Numbered from the stretch's first letter, positions 9,736 through 19,483 are shown. The stretch: DNA of 64,000 nucleotides from Mycobacterium montefiorense (GCF_003112775.1 NZ_BFCH01000018.1:434001-498000), one strand, 5' to 3'. Program-made: numbers and translations. The notes: generated by a model not told the origin, from the letters alone.

Positions 9736-11133
9736 ATGAAAGGCCCGTCGGCAGACCTCCTACCTAAGCTGCGCGCACGCGAACGTGTTGTGGTTCAGGT
9801 TGATTCGATCGCGGCGCGCGGTATCGGCGCCTTAGCGCTGCTATGTGCCGCGTGCTGGCTGGTCGCGATACTCGCCCATCATCGCCATCAGCCGCAATGG
9901 CATTACTCCGATCGGCTGGGTTGGTCTTTGACCGTGCTGGCCGCCGTGGCACTGATCGCTCGCGGCATCTTTTTGGGCCGTCCGGTGACCACTATGCATG
10001 CGGGAGTGGCCGCTGCGTCCGTGGTGGCGGGGCTGGGCTCGCATGTGTTGGGGTTTGACCTCTTTGGTGACCTACTGATCGCAGCATCGGGATTGCTGTT
10101 GATGTGCCCGACGTCATCGCATCCCAGACCCGAAGATCTGCCCCGGGCATGGGCATTGATCAATGCCACCACGGATGATCCGCTGGCGCCGTTTGCGATG
10201 CAAACGGGCAAGAGCTATCACTTCTCCGACGCGGGTACCGCGGCGTTGGCGTACCGGACGCGGATGGGGTTCGCGGTGGTCGGCGGCGACCCGATCGGTG
10301 ATGAAGCGCAATTCGGCGAGCTGGTCGCCGATTTCGCCACGATGTGTCATGCCCACGGGTGGCGTATCGCGGTGGTGGGCTGCAGCGAGCGACGACTCGA
10401 GTTATGGAACGACCCTGCCGTGGTTCGACAATCGTTGCGCGCGGTACCGATCGGTCGCGACGTCGTCGTCGACGTGGCCGGTTTCGACATGGTGGGCCGC
10501 AAGTTTCGCAACTTGCGCCAGGCCGTGAAGCGCACTCACAACGCCGGCATCACCACCGAGATCGTGGCGGAGCAGGGACTCGACGAAAAGTTGCTTGCCG
10601 AATTGACCGATGTGGTGCACGCGTCGCCCAGTGCGGCCCACACAGATCGGGGTTTCTACATGAACCTCGATGGCGTGCTGGAGGGCCGGTTCCCGGGTAT
10701 ACAGCTAATTATTGCCAGGGACGCCGGTGGGCAGGTCCAGGGCTTTCATCGATACGCGACGGCCGGCGGCGGCAGCGATATCAGTCTCGACGTGCCGTGG
10801 CGGCGCCGTGGTGCACCCAACGGGCTCGACGAACGGCTCAGCGTCGACATGATCATTTCCAGCAAAGACGCTGGGGCGCAACGGTTATCGCTGTCCTTCG
10901 CGGCGGTCCCGGAAATCTTCGACGACGAGAATCCCGGCCGGCTCGAGCGGGTGTTCTACCGGCTGATCCATCTGCTGGACCCGCTGATCGCACTCGAGTC
11001 GCTGTACCGGTACGTGCACAAGTTTCATGCGCTAAACGTTCGGCGCTTCGCGTTGATATCGCTGACGCAGCTGGCGCCGCTGGTATTTGTTTTGCTGACA
11101 CTGGAATTCATGCCGCGCCGGCGCCACCTCTGA
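9736..11133 (+). CDS. DUF2156 membrane protein, lysylphosphatidylglycerol synthase-like transferase domain (Rv1619-like)
   Basis: A 465-residue protein with hydrophobic spans at about residues 30-50, 62-80 and 90-125, and a C-terminal span near 440-460. Between them is a cytoplasmic domain of about 300 residues containing YRTRMGFAVVGGDPIGD, FRNLRQAVKRTHNAG and RRGAPNGLDERLSVDMI. This domain is the GNAT-like aminoacyl-PG transferase fold (DUF2156) that also forms the N-terminal part of LysX, encoded later in the window. No lysyl-tRNA synthetase domain is attached, so its acyl donor and substrate are unknown. The ATG is preceded by a strong GGGAGGTG ribosome site. Confidence 0.85.
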   Translation: MKGPSADLLPKLRARERVVVQVDSIAARGIGALALLCAACWLVAILAHHRHQPQWHYSDRLGWSLTVLAAVALIARGIFLGRPVTTMHAGVAAASVVAGLGSHVLGFDLFGDLLIAASGLLLMCPTSSHPRPEDLPRAWALINATTDDPLAPFAMQTGKSYHFSDAGTAALAYRTRMGFAVVGGDPIGDEAQFGELVADFATMCHAHGWRIAVVGCSERRLELWNDPAVVRQSLRAVPIGRDVVVDVAGFDMVGRKFRNLRQAVKRTHNAGITTEIVAEQGLDEKLLAELTDVVHASPSAAHTDRGFYMNLDGVLEGRFPGIQLIIARDAGGQVQGFHRYATAGGGSDISLDVPWRRRGAPNGLDERLSVDMIISSKDAGAQRLSLSFAAVPEIFDDENPGRLERVFYRLIHLLDPLIALESLYRYVHKFHALNVRRFALISLTQLAPLVFVLLTLEFMPRRRHL

Positions 11134-11138
11134 GTGCG

Positions 11139-11543
11139 CTAGTGCGTGCAGATGCGCTGTAAGTACCTGTCCGGACCGGCTTTTGCCATGCAGCTGTAGT
11201 AGTTGTTCTGTCGTATCTGAACTTGTATGAGACCGACCCACACCGGAACGAAAATCAGTGCGACGACGATCGACACGATTCCCAGCATGGTCCCGGCCAC
11301 CGCGACCGCGTCGTTGTTAGCTTCGCCACGTACGACCCGCGCACGGGCCGCCAAACCCGACCACGCGGCGATGACGCCGAGGATGACACCGCCCAGCACC
11401 GACCAGACGGACAGCAACGCGACAGCGGCGATCACGAGCGAGGCAATGCCCAGGCCGTTTTTCGGTTTGACCGGCGCAGGGGAGTCGTTAGACGGCGCTG
11501 CCTGCGAATACCATTGGTACGCCGATGCAGCCATGAATGCCAC
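11139..11543 (-). CDS. Small DUF4190-type membrane protein
   Basis: A 134-residue hypothetical membrane protein. A short polar N-terminus with a SNDSPAPVKPKNG linker is followed by two hydrophobic segments (about residues 31-60 and 83-105). Between them is a short Arg-rich loop (ARARVVRGEANNDAVAVAG), the pattern of DUF4190 proteins. It ends with a Cys-containing tail (YYSCMAKAGPDRYLQRICTH) that may be extracytoplasmic. The GTG at 11543 is used here; an ATG three codons on is equally plausible. It converges with the DUF2156 gene and lies just downstream of cydC on the same strand order, separated by nine bases from the cydC stop. Function unknown. Confidence 0.7.
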   Translation of the reverse strand: MAFMAASAYQWYSQAAPSNDSPAPVKPKNGLGIASLVIAAVALLSVWSVLGGVILGVIAAWSGLAARARVVRGEANNDAVAVAGTMLGIVSIVVALIFVPVWVGLIQVQIRQNNYYSCMAKAGPDRYLQRICTH

Positions 11544-11552
11544 GGTACGCGC

Positions 11553-13184
11553 TTACCCGATGTGCAGCTCGGGACAGCGAACACCGGTGGGCATGTGGTG
11601 AGTTGCCACCACGACCGTTCGCTGCGCGCTCACCAGCCCGGATCCAGGTGCCAGCAGATCCACCAAAATCCGATCCGCGTCGATCGCGTCGAGGTGCTCG
11701 GTGGGCTCGTCGAGTAACACGATTCGCGCCGGCGAGAGGACCGCCCGGGCCAGCAGCAGCCGCCTGCGCTGACCTGCCGACACCGCCTGCGCGCCGCCGA
11801 TCAGCACCGTCGACAGGCCCTGCGGCAGACTGGCCAGCCAGGCCCCAAGCCCGACCGCGTCCAGCGCGACCGCTAGTTCGTCGTCTGCGCAGTCGCCGCG
11901 GGCGACCAGCAGGTTGTCGCGGACCGTGGTGGCAAAGATGTGCGCGTCTTCGGCGAAAAAGCCGACAGCGCTGGGTAGTTCAGATTCGACGAACTGTGTT
12001 AGGTCGGTTCCGTTCAGCATCACCCGGCCGTGCAGCGGCGGCATCAGCCCGGCAAGTGTCATTAGCAGCGTGGTCTTACCGGAACCGCTGGGGCCGGTTA
12101 TGGCCAGCCGCGCGCCGGGTGCGAGGTCGATTGTCACCTGTTGTGCGAAGGTCCGCGGGTGGCCGGTGCGCACGTCGGCCGATAATCTGGCGGTGCCGGT
12201 GGGCGTCGTTGCCGGCGCATCGGATTCAGCCGTTTTGGTCTGCACAGTCAGATCGAGGAGGCGACGTGCGGCGATGCGTGAGCGTGTCAATTGGATGGCG
12301 GCCGCCGGTAGCGGAGTCATCGCCTCGAACGCGGACAGCGGCAACAGCATCAGGATCGCTAGCGTGGTGGGCGCAACGGCAGGCGCCAGCCCGATCCCGG
12401 CCACCACCGCGCCGAGCACACTGACGCCGATGGCGGCGGTGGGCATGGCCTCGGCCAGTGCGGCCGGCCTGGCGGCCGCGTCCAGCGCGTCACTCCAATT
12501 GAGTTGGCGGCGACGCGATTCGGCGATGATGCCGGGCAGTGCCCCTGCGACCCGAAGCTCGGGCGCGTGTTCGAGGGCGATCATCGCGGACGTGTCGCGA
12601 TCGGAATGATGTTGGTGGGCAATCTCTTCGGAGGTCGCGGCCGCTCGGCCTGCCAGCCGGGGCGCCACCACACCGGTGGCCAGCAGGCAGATCGCCAGCA
12701 CTACGCCGGCTGCGGGTGAAATGACCGCGACCGTCATGGTTGCCGCCACCGCCAACACCGCCGCGACCCCGATCGGTATCAGCGCGCGCACCAGGACGTC
12801 GGCCAGTTCGTCGATATCGGCGCCGACGCGCGCCACCAGCTCGCCGCTGTGCAGCCGGACGGCCACCGCGGCCGGCCCGTATGCCAGCCGGTGGTAGATC
12901 TGTGCCCGGGCAACTCCGGCCGCGCGCAGCGCGGTCTCGTGGGTGGCCAGTCGTTCGCAGTAATGCAGCACGCCTCGGGAGATCGCGAACAGGCGCACCG
13001 CGACGACCGCGACGGACAGGTCCAGGATCGGCGGCATCTGCCAAGCCCGCGTGATCAGCCACGCCGATACTCCGGCCAGGGCCAGTGCGCTGCCCAGCGA
13101 CAGCACTCCCAACGCGATGGCCGCCAGGATGCGGGGCAGCCGGGGGCGCAGCAAGCCGGTCGCGGTCAGTAAGGGATCAGACAT
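11553..13184 (-). CDS. cydC: Heterodimeric ABC transporter CydDC, CydC subunit
   Basis: CydDC exports reduced thiols or haem-related cargo needed to assemble cytochrome bd oxidase. The 543-residue subunit has six membrane spans in its first ~300 residues and a C-terminal ATPase with Walker A GPSGSGKTTL, Walker B IVLLDEPTEHLD and a signature written VSAGQRRRL rather than LSGGQ. The ATG at 13184 overlaps the cydD stop (ATGTCTGA). An ATG six bases upstream (13190) is also possible and is better spaced from an AGGTG. A much longer open frame continues upstream but only as a shadow of cydD. Order cydA-cydB-cydD-cydC indicates one operon. Confidence 0.93.
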   Translation of the reverse strand: MSDPLLTATGLLRPRLPRILAAIALGVLSLGSALALAGVSAWLITRAWQMPPILDLSVAVVAVRLFAISRGVLHYCERLATHETALRAAGVARAQIYHRLAYGPAAVAVRLHSGELVARVGADIDELADVLVRALIPIGVAAVLAVAATMTVAVISPAAGVVLAICLLATGVVAPRLAGRAAATSEEIAHQHHSDRDTSAMIALEHAPELRVAGALPGIIAESRRRQLNWSDALDAAARPAALAEAMPTAAIGVSVLGAVVAGIGLAPAVAPTTLAILMLLPLSAFEAMTPLPAAAIQLTRSRIAARRLLDLTVQTKTAESDAPATTPTGTARLSADVRTGHPRTFAQQVTIDLAPGARLAITGPSGSGKTTLLMTLAGLMPPLHGRVMLNGTDLTQFVESELPSAVGFFAEDAHIFATTVRDNLLVARGDCADDELAVALDAVGLGAWLASLPQGLSTVLIGGAQAVSAGQRRRLLLARAVLSPARIVLLDEPTEHLDAIDADRILVDLLAPGSGLVSAQRTVVVATHHMPTGVRCPELHIG

Positions 13185-14790
13185 GGGCATGAGACACCTG
13201 CCCGTCCGAAACCACCTCGATGACCTGGTCTGCGATCGCCAGGACCGGCTGCCGGTGGCCGACGACCACGACGGTCGCTCCGGCGCGTGCCCGTTCGACA
13301 ATGGCGCGCAGCACCCGTTCTTCGGTGTGGGTGTCCAGGTGTGCGGTGGGTTCATCGAGTAGCAGCACCGCAGCCCGCGACCCGAGGGCTCGGGCCAGAC
13401 CCAGTCGTTGTCGCTGTCCCAGTGATAGCCCGACACCGTCGCGCCCGACCGCGGTGTCCGGTCCGTCCGGCAACTCAGCCAGTACGGCATCGAATCCGGC
13501 AGCAGCACAAGCACGTTCGATATCGTCTAGCTCGCCGAGCAGGCCTAGATTGTCACCGACGGTGCCTGGGAGTAGCACCGGGCGTTGCGGCAGCCAGGAC
13601 AGTTGTCGCCACCACGCAGTCTGCTCGAGCTCGGTGACGTCGACCCCGTCGAGGGTGATCCGCCCCGACGACGGCACCGTCAGTCCGGCGATCGCCTGCA
13701 GTGAAGTGGTCTTGCCGGCGCCATTTCGGCCCGTCAGCACCGTCACCAGACCCGGCTGGATCGTCGCGGTCAACTCGCACGGTGAATTGCCGTCTCGTCC
13801 GGCCACACTGAGCGCTTCCAGGCGGATCTGCGCGCCGTGCGCGACTACCGTCCGGGTGCGCACTGCCGTCGCGGCGGGTTCGCCGATCAGTGCGAATGCT
13901 TTGTCGGCCGCGGTTCTGCCGTTTTGGGCGGCATGGAATTCCACCCCGATGCGGCGCAGCGGCCAGTACACATCCGGAGCTAGCAGCAGCACGGTCAACC
14001 CGATGGTCAGGCTCATCTCACCGAATACCAAGCGCAGACCGATTCCGACCGCGATCAGCGCGACACCCAACGTGGCCAGCAATTCCAGCACCAGCGCCGA
14101 CAGAAACGCGATCCGCAGCGTCGCCATCGCCGAGCGGCGATGGGCGGCAGCGAGTTCGGCGATGCGATGTTCGGGTCCCGAAGCGCGGCCCAGCGCCCGC
14201 AGCGTTGGGATACCGGCGATCAGGTCCAGCAGCCGGCCCTGCAGGGTGGTCATGGCGCTCAGCGCCGCCGCTGATCGCTCGGCGGTAGCCATCCCGATCA
14301 GCACCATGAAAATCGGGATCAGCGGCAGCGTGATCACCACGATCACCATCGATTTCAGGTCATAGACCGCGATCACCGCCACGGTCGCCGGAGTCAGGAT
14401 CGCGGCAAGCAGCAGTGTGGGCACGTATCCGGTGAAATATGGCCGCAGGCCGTCCAGGCCCCGGGTAACCACGATGGCCGCCTCATCGCGCTGGGCGGCA
14501 AGATGATTGGGTTGACGGGCGGTTACCGCCGCCAGCACCTGGTCGTTGAGATCGGCGATCACAGCGCTCGCGCCGCGCTGGCCCAGCCGCGCCTGGAGCC
14601 AGCGCGTCACCGTGCGGACGACCCACAGCGCCACCACGATTGACAGCGGCGTAAGCCAGCCTCGCAGACTACGGGCGAAGGGATCGGTGATGACCCGCGC
14701 GACGATGCCCGCCAACACAATTGCCGTGCCGATCGCGCAGCCGGAGATCACCACTCCGCAGCTCACCGTGGCGGCCAGGTAGTGGCGCAA
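13177..14790 (-). CDS. cydD: Heterodimeric ABC transporter CydDC, CydD subunit
   Basis: Partner of CydC in the exporter needed for cytochrome bd biogenesis. Membrane spans occupy the first ~300 residues (ATVSCGVVISGCAIGTAIVLAG is the first). The ATPase shows Walker A GRNGAGKTTS, signature LSLGQRQRL and Walker B VLLLDEPTAHLD. The frame has no ATG, GTG or TTG between an upstream TGA and the TTG at 14790, yet the conserved N-terminal sequence (LDPRLWRASTALRHYL) begins before that TTG. Real initiation may be at a CTG at 14850 that overlaps the cydB stop. The coordinates given are therefore the minimum; the gene probably starts about 20 codons earlier. Confidence 0.9.
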   Translation of the reverse strand: MRHYLAATVSCGVVISGCAIGTAIVLAGIVARVITDPFARSLRGWLTPLSIVVALWVVRTVTRWLQARLGQRGASAVIADLNDQVLAAVTARQPNHLAAQRDEAAIVVTRGLDGLRPYFTGYVPTLLLAAILTPATVAVIAVYDLKSMVIVVITLPLIPIFMVLIGMATAERSAAALSAMTTLQGRLLDLIAGIPTLRALGRASGPEHRIAELAAAHRRSAMATLRIAFLSALVLELLATLGVALIAVGIGLRLVFGEMSLTIGLTVLLLAPDVYWPLRRIGVEFHAAQNGRTAADKAFALIGEPAATAVRTRTVVAHGAQIRLEALSVAGRDGNSPCELTATIQPGLVTVLTGRNGAGKTTSLQAIAGLTVPSSGRITLDGVDVTELEQTAWWRQLSWLPQRPVLLPGTVGDNLGLLGELDDIERACAAAGFDAVLAELPDGPDTAVGRDGVGLSLGQRQRLGLARALGSRAAVLLLDEPTAHLDTHTEERVLRAIVERARAGATVVVVGHRQPVLAIADQVIEVVSDGQVSHAHV

Positions 14791-14846
14791 GGCGGTTGAC
14801 GCCCGCCACAGTCGCGGGTCCAGGGGTGCCCGGGAGCCTCTTGCGC

Positions 14847-15896
14847 TCAGGACGCACGCCTCGTCAGGCCGATCGACGGCGGTATCTGGTCAGTTGAGAT
14901 CCGTTGCCGGAATACCCAATACGTCCATGCCTGGTACACGACTGCCAGTGGTGCAAAGAACACGGTGACCCACGTCATGATCTTGAGCGTGTAGGGCGTC
15001 GACGACGCGTTGTAGATCGTCAGGCTCCACTGCTTGTTCAGCGTCGAGGGCACCAAATTGGGGTACAGCACACCGAACAGCAGAATTACCACGGCCGCAA
15101 CGACCAGCGCCGTGCACGTGAACGCCCAGCCATCGGAGGCGTGCCGCCAGACCAATGTCACGGCGGCGAGCTGTGCGAGGACTGCCACCCCCAGCACCAG
15201 CCAGGTCCAATTCTTGCCGTGCGCTAGCTGGGTCCAAAGTCCAAAGGCCGCAACGAATCCCGTGACTGGCAGCGATAGCCACACCGCGAATCGGTGCGCG
15301 TCGTCGCGGATCGTGCCGGAAGTTTTCAACGCAACGAACACCGCGCCGTAGAGTAAGAACAACCCGCCGGTGGCGATGCCGCCTAGCAGCGTATAGGCGT
15401 TGAGCACGTCGCCGATCGAGAGATGAACGTGGCCATCAGCGTCCACCGGCAGACCGCGCACCAGGATGGCGAACGCCACACCCCACAGCACCGCCGGCAA
15501 CCAGGAGCCGGCGGCGATGCCGAAATCGGCCAGGCCGCGCCACTTTGCATCGTCGATCTTGCCGCGCCATTCGATCGCGACGACGCGGACGATCATGCCG
15601 GCCAGGATCGCCAACAACGGTAAGTAGAGGGTGGAGAACACCGTTGCATACCAACCCGGAAACGAGGCGAACATCCCCGCGCCGGCGGTGATCAGCCAGA
15701 CTTCGTTGCCGTCCCACACCGGCCCGATGGTGTTCAGCGCGGTGCGGCGGTGGGTCTCCGGATCGCCGCCGCCGGAACGGCTCAAGCGGGCGAACGGTTC
15801 CATCAGCATGCCCACGCCGAAGTCGAAGCCCTCCAGAATGAAGAAGCCTAGGAACAACGTCGCGATGACACCAAACCACAACTCTTGGAGTGCCAT
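14847..15896 (-). CDS. cydB: Cytochrome bd ubiquinol/menaquinol oxidase subunit II
   Basis: Membrane partner of CydA in the cytochrome bd terminal oxidase, which reduces oxygen with quinol electrons at low oxygen and resists nitric oxide. The 349-residue protein begins MALQELWFGVIATLFLGFFILEGFDFG, the standard CydB N-terminus. It continues with NTIGPVWDGNEVWLITAGAGMFASFP, the most conserved stretch of the family, and eight or nine hydrophobic spans. The ATG lies 29 bases downstream of the cydA stop with an AAGGAA ribosome site. Its stop sits at the cydD start region, supporting one transcript for the oxidase and its assembly factor. Confidence 0.96.
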   Translation of the reverse strand: MALQELWFGVIATLFLGFFILEGFDFGVGMLMEPFARLSRSGGGDPETHRRTALNTIGPVWDGNEVWLITAGAGMFASFPGWYATVFSTLYLPLLAILAGMIVRVVAIEWRGKIDDAKWRGLADFGIAAGSWLPAVLWGVAFAILVRGLPVDADGHVHLSIGDVLNAYTLLGGIATGGLFLLYGAVFVALKTSGTIRDDAHRFAVWLSLPVTGFVAAFGLWTQLAHGKNWTWLVLGVAVLAQLAAVTLVWRHASDGWAFTCTALVVAAVVILLFGVLYPNLVPSTLNKQWSLTIYNASSTPYTLKIMTWVTVFFAPLAVVYQAWTYWVFRQRISTDQIPPSIGLTRRAS

Positions 15897-15925
15897 TGGT
15901 TAGTTCCTTTCCGGGTCGGTCTGCG

Positions 15926-17380
15926 TCAGTAGGCGAATGACAGCGGTGCCACCTCGTCATCGCCGGGTGCTTTCGGCGGTGCGGGTTCCGCGTCGTGTTC
16001 CAACGGCCCCTCGACGACGTAGCGTTTGAGCAGCCAGAACCAGATGACCGCGAGCACCGCGTAGAGCAGGGTGAACGTCACAAGCGAGGTGATCACCATG
16101 CCGGTCGTGGTGGGGGAGACGCCGTCAGCGACGGTGAGCCGCACCTGTTGGTCACCTGTCGGATTCGGTACCACGAGCCAGGGCTGCCGGCCCATCTCGG
16201 TGAATATCCATCCCGCGCTGTTGGCCAGGAACGGAGTGGGAATGGTGAGCAGCGCCAGCCAGGAGAACCACCGTTGGTCGGGGGTCCGGCGGCCGCGGGT
16301 CAGCCACAGCGTGGTGAGGGCGAACAGCACGCCGACCGCCATGAACCCGATCATCGCGCGAAACGACCAGTAGGTGACAAACAGGTTCGGCCGGTAGTCA
16401 TTTGGGCCGAATTTGCGTTGGTTGTCCTGCTGGATGTTACGCACGCCTTGCAATGTCACACCGCTGAATCGGCTTTCGGCGAGGAATGGCAGCACGTAGG
16501 GCACCTGGATGACACGGGTCAGGTGGTCGCAGTTGTTCTGTCGGCCGACTGTCAGGATGGAGAAGTCCGGATTGGTTTCGGTGTCGCACAACGACTCCGC
16601 CGACGCCATCTTCATCGGCTGCTGCTGGAACATCAGCTTGCCCTGCTGGTCGCCGGTAAAGAACAAGCCAACCGCAGCAATCAGCGCCACCCAACAGCCC
16701 AGCACAGCGGCCGGACGAAACACCGTGCCGAGGTCCACGCCGGGTTTCTTGGTCGACCGGATCAGCCACCAGGCGCTGACGGCCGCGACGAAGGTGCCCG
16801 CGGTCAACAGTGAACCGGTGACCGCATGTGAAAAGGCAGCCCGCGCAGTGTTATTGCTGAGCAGCGCCGCGATGCTGTCCAACTCGGCGCGTCGCGTCGC
16901 CGGGTTGTAATGCGCGCCGACCGGATGCTGCATGAACGAATTCGCAGAGATGATGAAGAACGCCGACACGTTCACCGCAATCGCCACAACCCAAATGCAG
17001 GCCAGATGAACCAGCTTCGGCAGCCGGCTCCAGCCGAAAATCCACAACCCGAGGAAGGTGGACTCGAAGAAGAAGGCGGCCAGGCCTTCCATTGCCAGTG
17101 GTGCGCCGAATACATCGCCGACGAATCGTGAGTACTCGCTCCAGTTCATGCCGAACTGGAACTCCTGCACGAGTCCGGTCGCCACACCGATCGCGAAGTT
17201 GATCAGGAACAGCTTGCCGAAGAACTTGGTCAGGCGATACCAGGCAGTGTTGCCGGTGGCCACCCATGCGGTCTGCATGACCGCGACCAGGGGAGCTAGC
17301 CCAATAGTGAGCGGCACAAAGATGAAGTGGTAGACGGTGGTTATACCGAACTGCCACCGCGAAATGTCGACGATATTCAT
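15926..17380 (-). CDS. cydA: Cytochrome bd ubiquinol/menaquinol oxidase subunit I
   Basis: Haem-bearing subunit of cytochrome bd. The 484-residue protein opens MNIVDISRWQFGITTVYHFIFVPLTIG, which holds the haem d-liganding His near residue 18. The b558 His lies in FSHAVTGSLLTAG (about residue 180) and the b558 Met in TEMGRQPWL. About nine spans are visible. The quinol-binding Q-loop is of the short type common in actinobacteria. The ATG follows a GGGAGATGACGA leader. A TACACT -10-like element lies in the 45-base gap after the HdeD-like gene, so cydA can have its own promoter. Mycobacteria use this oxidase as the alternative to the bcc-aa3 supercomplex. Confidence 0.96.
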   Translation of the reverse strand: MNIVDISRWQFGITTVYHFIFVPLTIGLAPLVAVMQTAWVATGNTAWYRLTKFFGKLFLINFAIGVATGLVQEFQFGMNWSEYSRFVGDVFGAPLAMEGLAAFFFESTFLGLWIFGWSRLPKLVHLACIWVVAIAVNVSAFFIISANSFMQHPVGAHYNPATRRAELDSIAALLSNNTARAAFSHAVTGSLLTAGTFVAAVSAWWLIRSTKKPGVDLGTVFRPAAVLGCWVALIAAVGLFFTGDQQGKLMFQQQPMKMASAESLCDTETNPDFSILTVGRQNNCDHLTRVIQVPYVLPFLAESRFSGVTLQGVRNIQQDNQRKFGPNDYRPNLFVTYWSFRAMIGFMAVGVLFALTTLWLTRGRRTPDQRWFSWLALLTIPTPFLANSAGWIFTEMGRQPWLVVPNPTGDQQVRLTVADGVSPTTTGMVITSLVTFTLLYAVLAVIWFWLLKRYVVEGPLEHDAEPAPPKAPGDDEVAPLSFAY

Positions 17381-17425
17381 TCGTCATCTCCCGTGACTGC
17401 AGAGTTCTACGACGCAGTGTAGTAG

Positions 17426-18007
17426 CTAGGCGAGCCCGGCGCCATTCCCAAGTCCTTTAGAGGCGTTGCGGATCCCGAACGACGCCACGATCTCGAAGAC
17501 GCCGATGACGGCCAACCAGACGCCGACAACAAGCGCCAAGGTGACGATCGACGCGAATGGCGACGCCAGCACGACGATGCCGGCGAGCAGAGTGATTACG
17601 CCGAGGAAGATTGACCACCCGCGCCCGGGCAGGGCGGGATCGCTGAGCGCGGAAACCGTTGTGGCCACCCCACGGAAGATGAACCCGATGCCGATCCAGA
17701 TGGCCAGCAACAGCACGGCGTAGCCCTGGCCGAAGTGGCGAAATGCCAACACGGCCAGGATCAACGAGGCGGCGCCGCTGACCAACAACAGGATGCGGCT
17801 GCCCGTCGAGACATGCAGGCTGAAGGCGAATACGACTTGTGCGACACCGGTTATCAGCAGATAGACACCGAAGGCGATCGCGGCGGCCAGGATGGATATT
17901 CCCGGCCACGCCAGCACCAGGACGCCGACAATCAGGGTCAGAAATCCCGATACCAGCGTGGATTTCCACAGATGCGGCAACATGCTTGGAATTTCAGTGG
18001 GCTGCAT
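17426..18007 (-). CDS. HdeD-family (DUF308) membrane protein (Rv1624c-like)
   Basis: A 193-residue protein made almost entirely of six evenly spaced hydrophobic spans in a repeated two-helix pattern, typical of HdeD/DUF308 proteins. Examples are TLVSGFLTLIVGVLVLAWPG, IAFGVYLLITGVAQVVFAF and LGVITLLAGIVVLASPF. HdeD itself is linked to acid and stress tolerance in enterobacteria; in mycobacteria the role is unproven. The ATG at 18007 begins MQPTEIPSMLPHLW; a GTG six codons upstream is possible. It precedes cydA by 45 bases on the same strand and may be read through into the oxidase operon. Confidence 0.85.
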   Translation of the reverse strand: MQPTEIPSMLPHLWKSTLVSGFLTLIVGVLVLAWPGISILAAAIAFGVYLLITGVAQVVFAFSLHVSTGSRILLLVSGAASLILAVLAFRHFGQGYAVLLLAIWIGIGFIFRGVATTVSALSDPALPGRGWSIFLGVITLLAGIVVLASPFASIVTLALVVGVWLAVIGVFEIVASFGIRNASKGLGNGAGLA

Positions 18008-18048
18008 AGCCTCACTGTGGCACAACCACGAAGCGCAGAATAGGGGCT

Positions 18049-19386
18049 TTAGACTGCGGCGCCGTGGGTCGTACGGGGCTGCTCGGCGGCCAGATCACCG
18101 GGTTCGTCCGCTGCCGGCTGACGGCCGATCAGATACCAGGTGCGCATCACGCCTTTGCCTTTGACCTCGATTCGGCCGCGCTCCTGCAGCACGAAATCGT
18201 CCTTGAGACGCTCGTAAACGTCCTCGGGCACTTGAATTCGGCCCACCGAGTCGGTCGATTCCATCCGGGCCGCGACATTGACGGCGTCGCCCCATACGTC
18301 GTAGAAGAAGCGACGCGACCCCACTACTCCTGCGACCACGGTGCCTGCCGCGAAGCCAACCCGCAGCGGCACCGAGAGACCGTGCGGGTCTTCGAGATTG
18401 GCGGCGGCAGCGACCATTTCGAGGGCAAAGTCCGCCAGCGCCTCGACGTGGTCGGGGCGCGGCCGCGGAACCCCGCTGACGACCATGTACGAGTCTCCGC
18501 TGACTTTGATTTTCTCCAGCCCGTGCTTGTCGACCAGTTCGTCGAAAGTGCTGTAGAGGCGGTCGAGAAACTTGACCAGGTCGCATGGTGTAGTTGTGCT
18601 TGCGCGTTCGGTAAAGCCGACCATGTCGGCGAACAGCACCGAGGCTTCCTCATATCGGTCGGCGATGACGTCGCGTTCGGGCTCTTTGAGCCGCTCGGCG
18701 ACGCTGGCCGGCAACATGTTGGCCAGTAGCGCCTCGGAGCGGTCGTACTCGGCTTCCATGACCGCCTCGGCGCGCTCGGTGTCGCGCAGCGCGAACCACA
18801 CCGTCACGACCACCATCGCGCACGCCGAGACGGTGGTGATGACAAAGCTCATCGTGATCGCCCAGGGCGGTTCCAGCCCGGTCGAGTGGGGCACCAGGAA
18901 CTGCAGGGTGACAACCAGCGCGACGCCGATACTGGCCAGCAGCGCCGCGAGGCCGATGCGCTCGATGCCGAGCTGCAACACCACGAGGCTGGCGGTCGTC
19001 ACCAGGAAGTACTGCACACCCCCGCCGGTGCCGACGTCCCAGCAGGTCACGACGACCGCGGTATACGCCGTGAAGATAAAGGTCAGCGGCGCAACCACTT
19101 CTCCGAAGCGGTGCAGCCAAGGGACCGACGCGAAGATCAGCCCGGTGATGACGTTGACCACCTGGATGGGGTAGGCCGCGGGTCCGGACCAGAAGCCGAG
19201 AACTGCGAAAACCAGGCACACCACCACGCCCATCAAGGCGTTGATGTTGAGGACCCTGACCCGGCGCGCGTGGCTGTCGGCGTAGTGGTCGTTGCGGGCA
19301 ACATTTTTAGCCCGCACCGCTGCCTTACAGTCCGGGCGTGTCGTGCCATCCGAACGACTTGGTGGGGCACCACATTTCTTAGCCAC
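18049..19386 (-). CDS. cya: Membrane-anchored class III adenylate cyclase
   Basis: Makes cAMP from ATP; the M. tuberculosis relative Rv1625c is the six-span cyclase resembling half of a mammalian enzyme. The 445-residue protein has six hydrophobic spans at about residues 48-195. A helical transducer (ALRDTERAEAVMEAEYDRSEALLANMLP) follows, then the cyclase homology domain from about residue 245. Visible catalytic elements are the metal Asp in VLFADMVGFTERAS, the substrate-specifying Lys in LEKIKVSGDSYMVVSG and Asp in FYDVWGDAVNVAARMES, and the transition-state Arg in AAR. The GTG at 19386 matches the known N-terminus (AKKCGAPP); the longer frame upstream is not conserved. Active dimers are expected. 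Confidence 0.94.
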   Translation of the reverse strand: MAKKCGAPPSRSDGTTRPDCKAAVRAKNVARNDHYADSHARRVRVLNINALMGVVVCLVFAVLGFWSGPAAYPIQVVNVITGLIFASVPWLHRFGEVVAPLTFIFTAYTAVVVTCWDVGTGGGVQYFLVTTASLVVLQLGIERIGLAALLASIGVALVVTLQFLVPHSTGLEPPWAITMSFVITTVSACAMVVVTVWFALRDTERAEAVMEAEYDRSEALLANMLPASVAERLKEPERDVIADRYEEASVLFADMVGFTERASTTTPCDLVKFLDRLYSTFDELVDKHGLEKIKVSGDSYMVVSGVPRPRPDHVEALADFALEMVAAAANLEDPHGLSVPLRVGFAAGTVVAGVVGSRRFFYDVWGDAVNVAARMESTDSVGRIQVPEDVYERLKDDFVLQERGRIEVKGKGVMRTWYLIGRQPAADEPGDLAAEQPRTTHGAAV

Positions 19387-19483
19387 TACCTTCAAAGGGT
19401 AACCGCTGATTCGACATATACCCAGCTCGGCGCTGAAATTGTAGGTCCCGATCGCCCTGGACGACGGCTTTGGCCGCGAAAGG

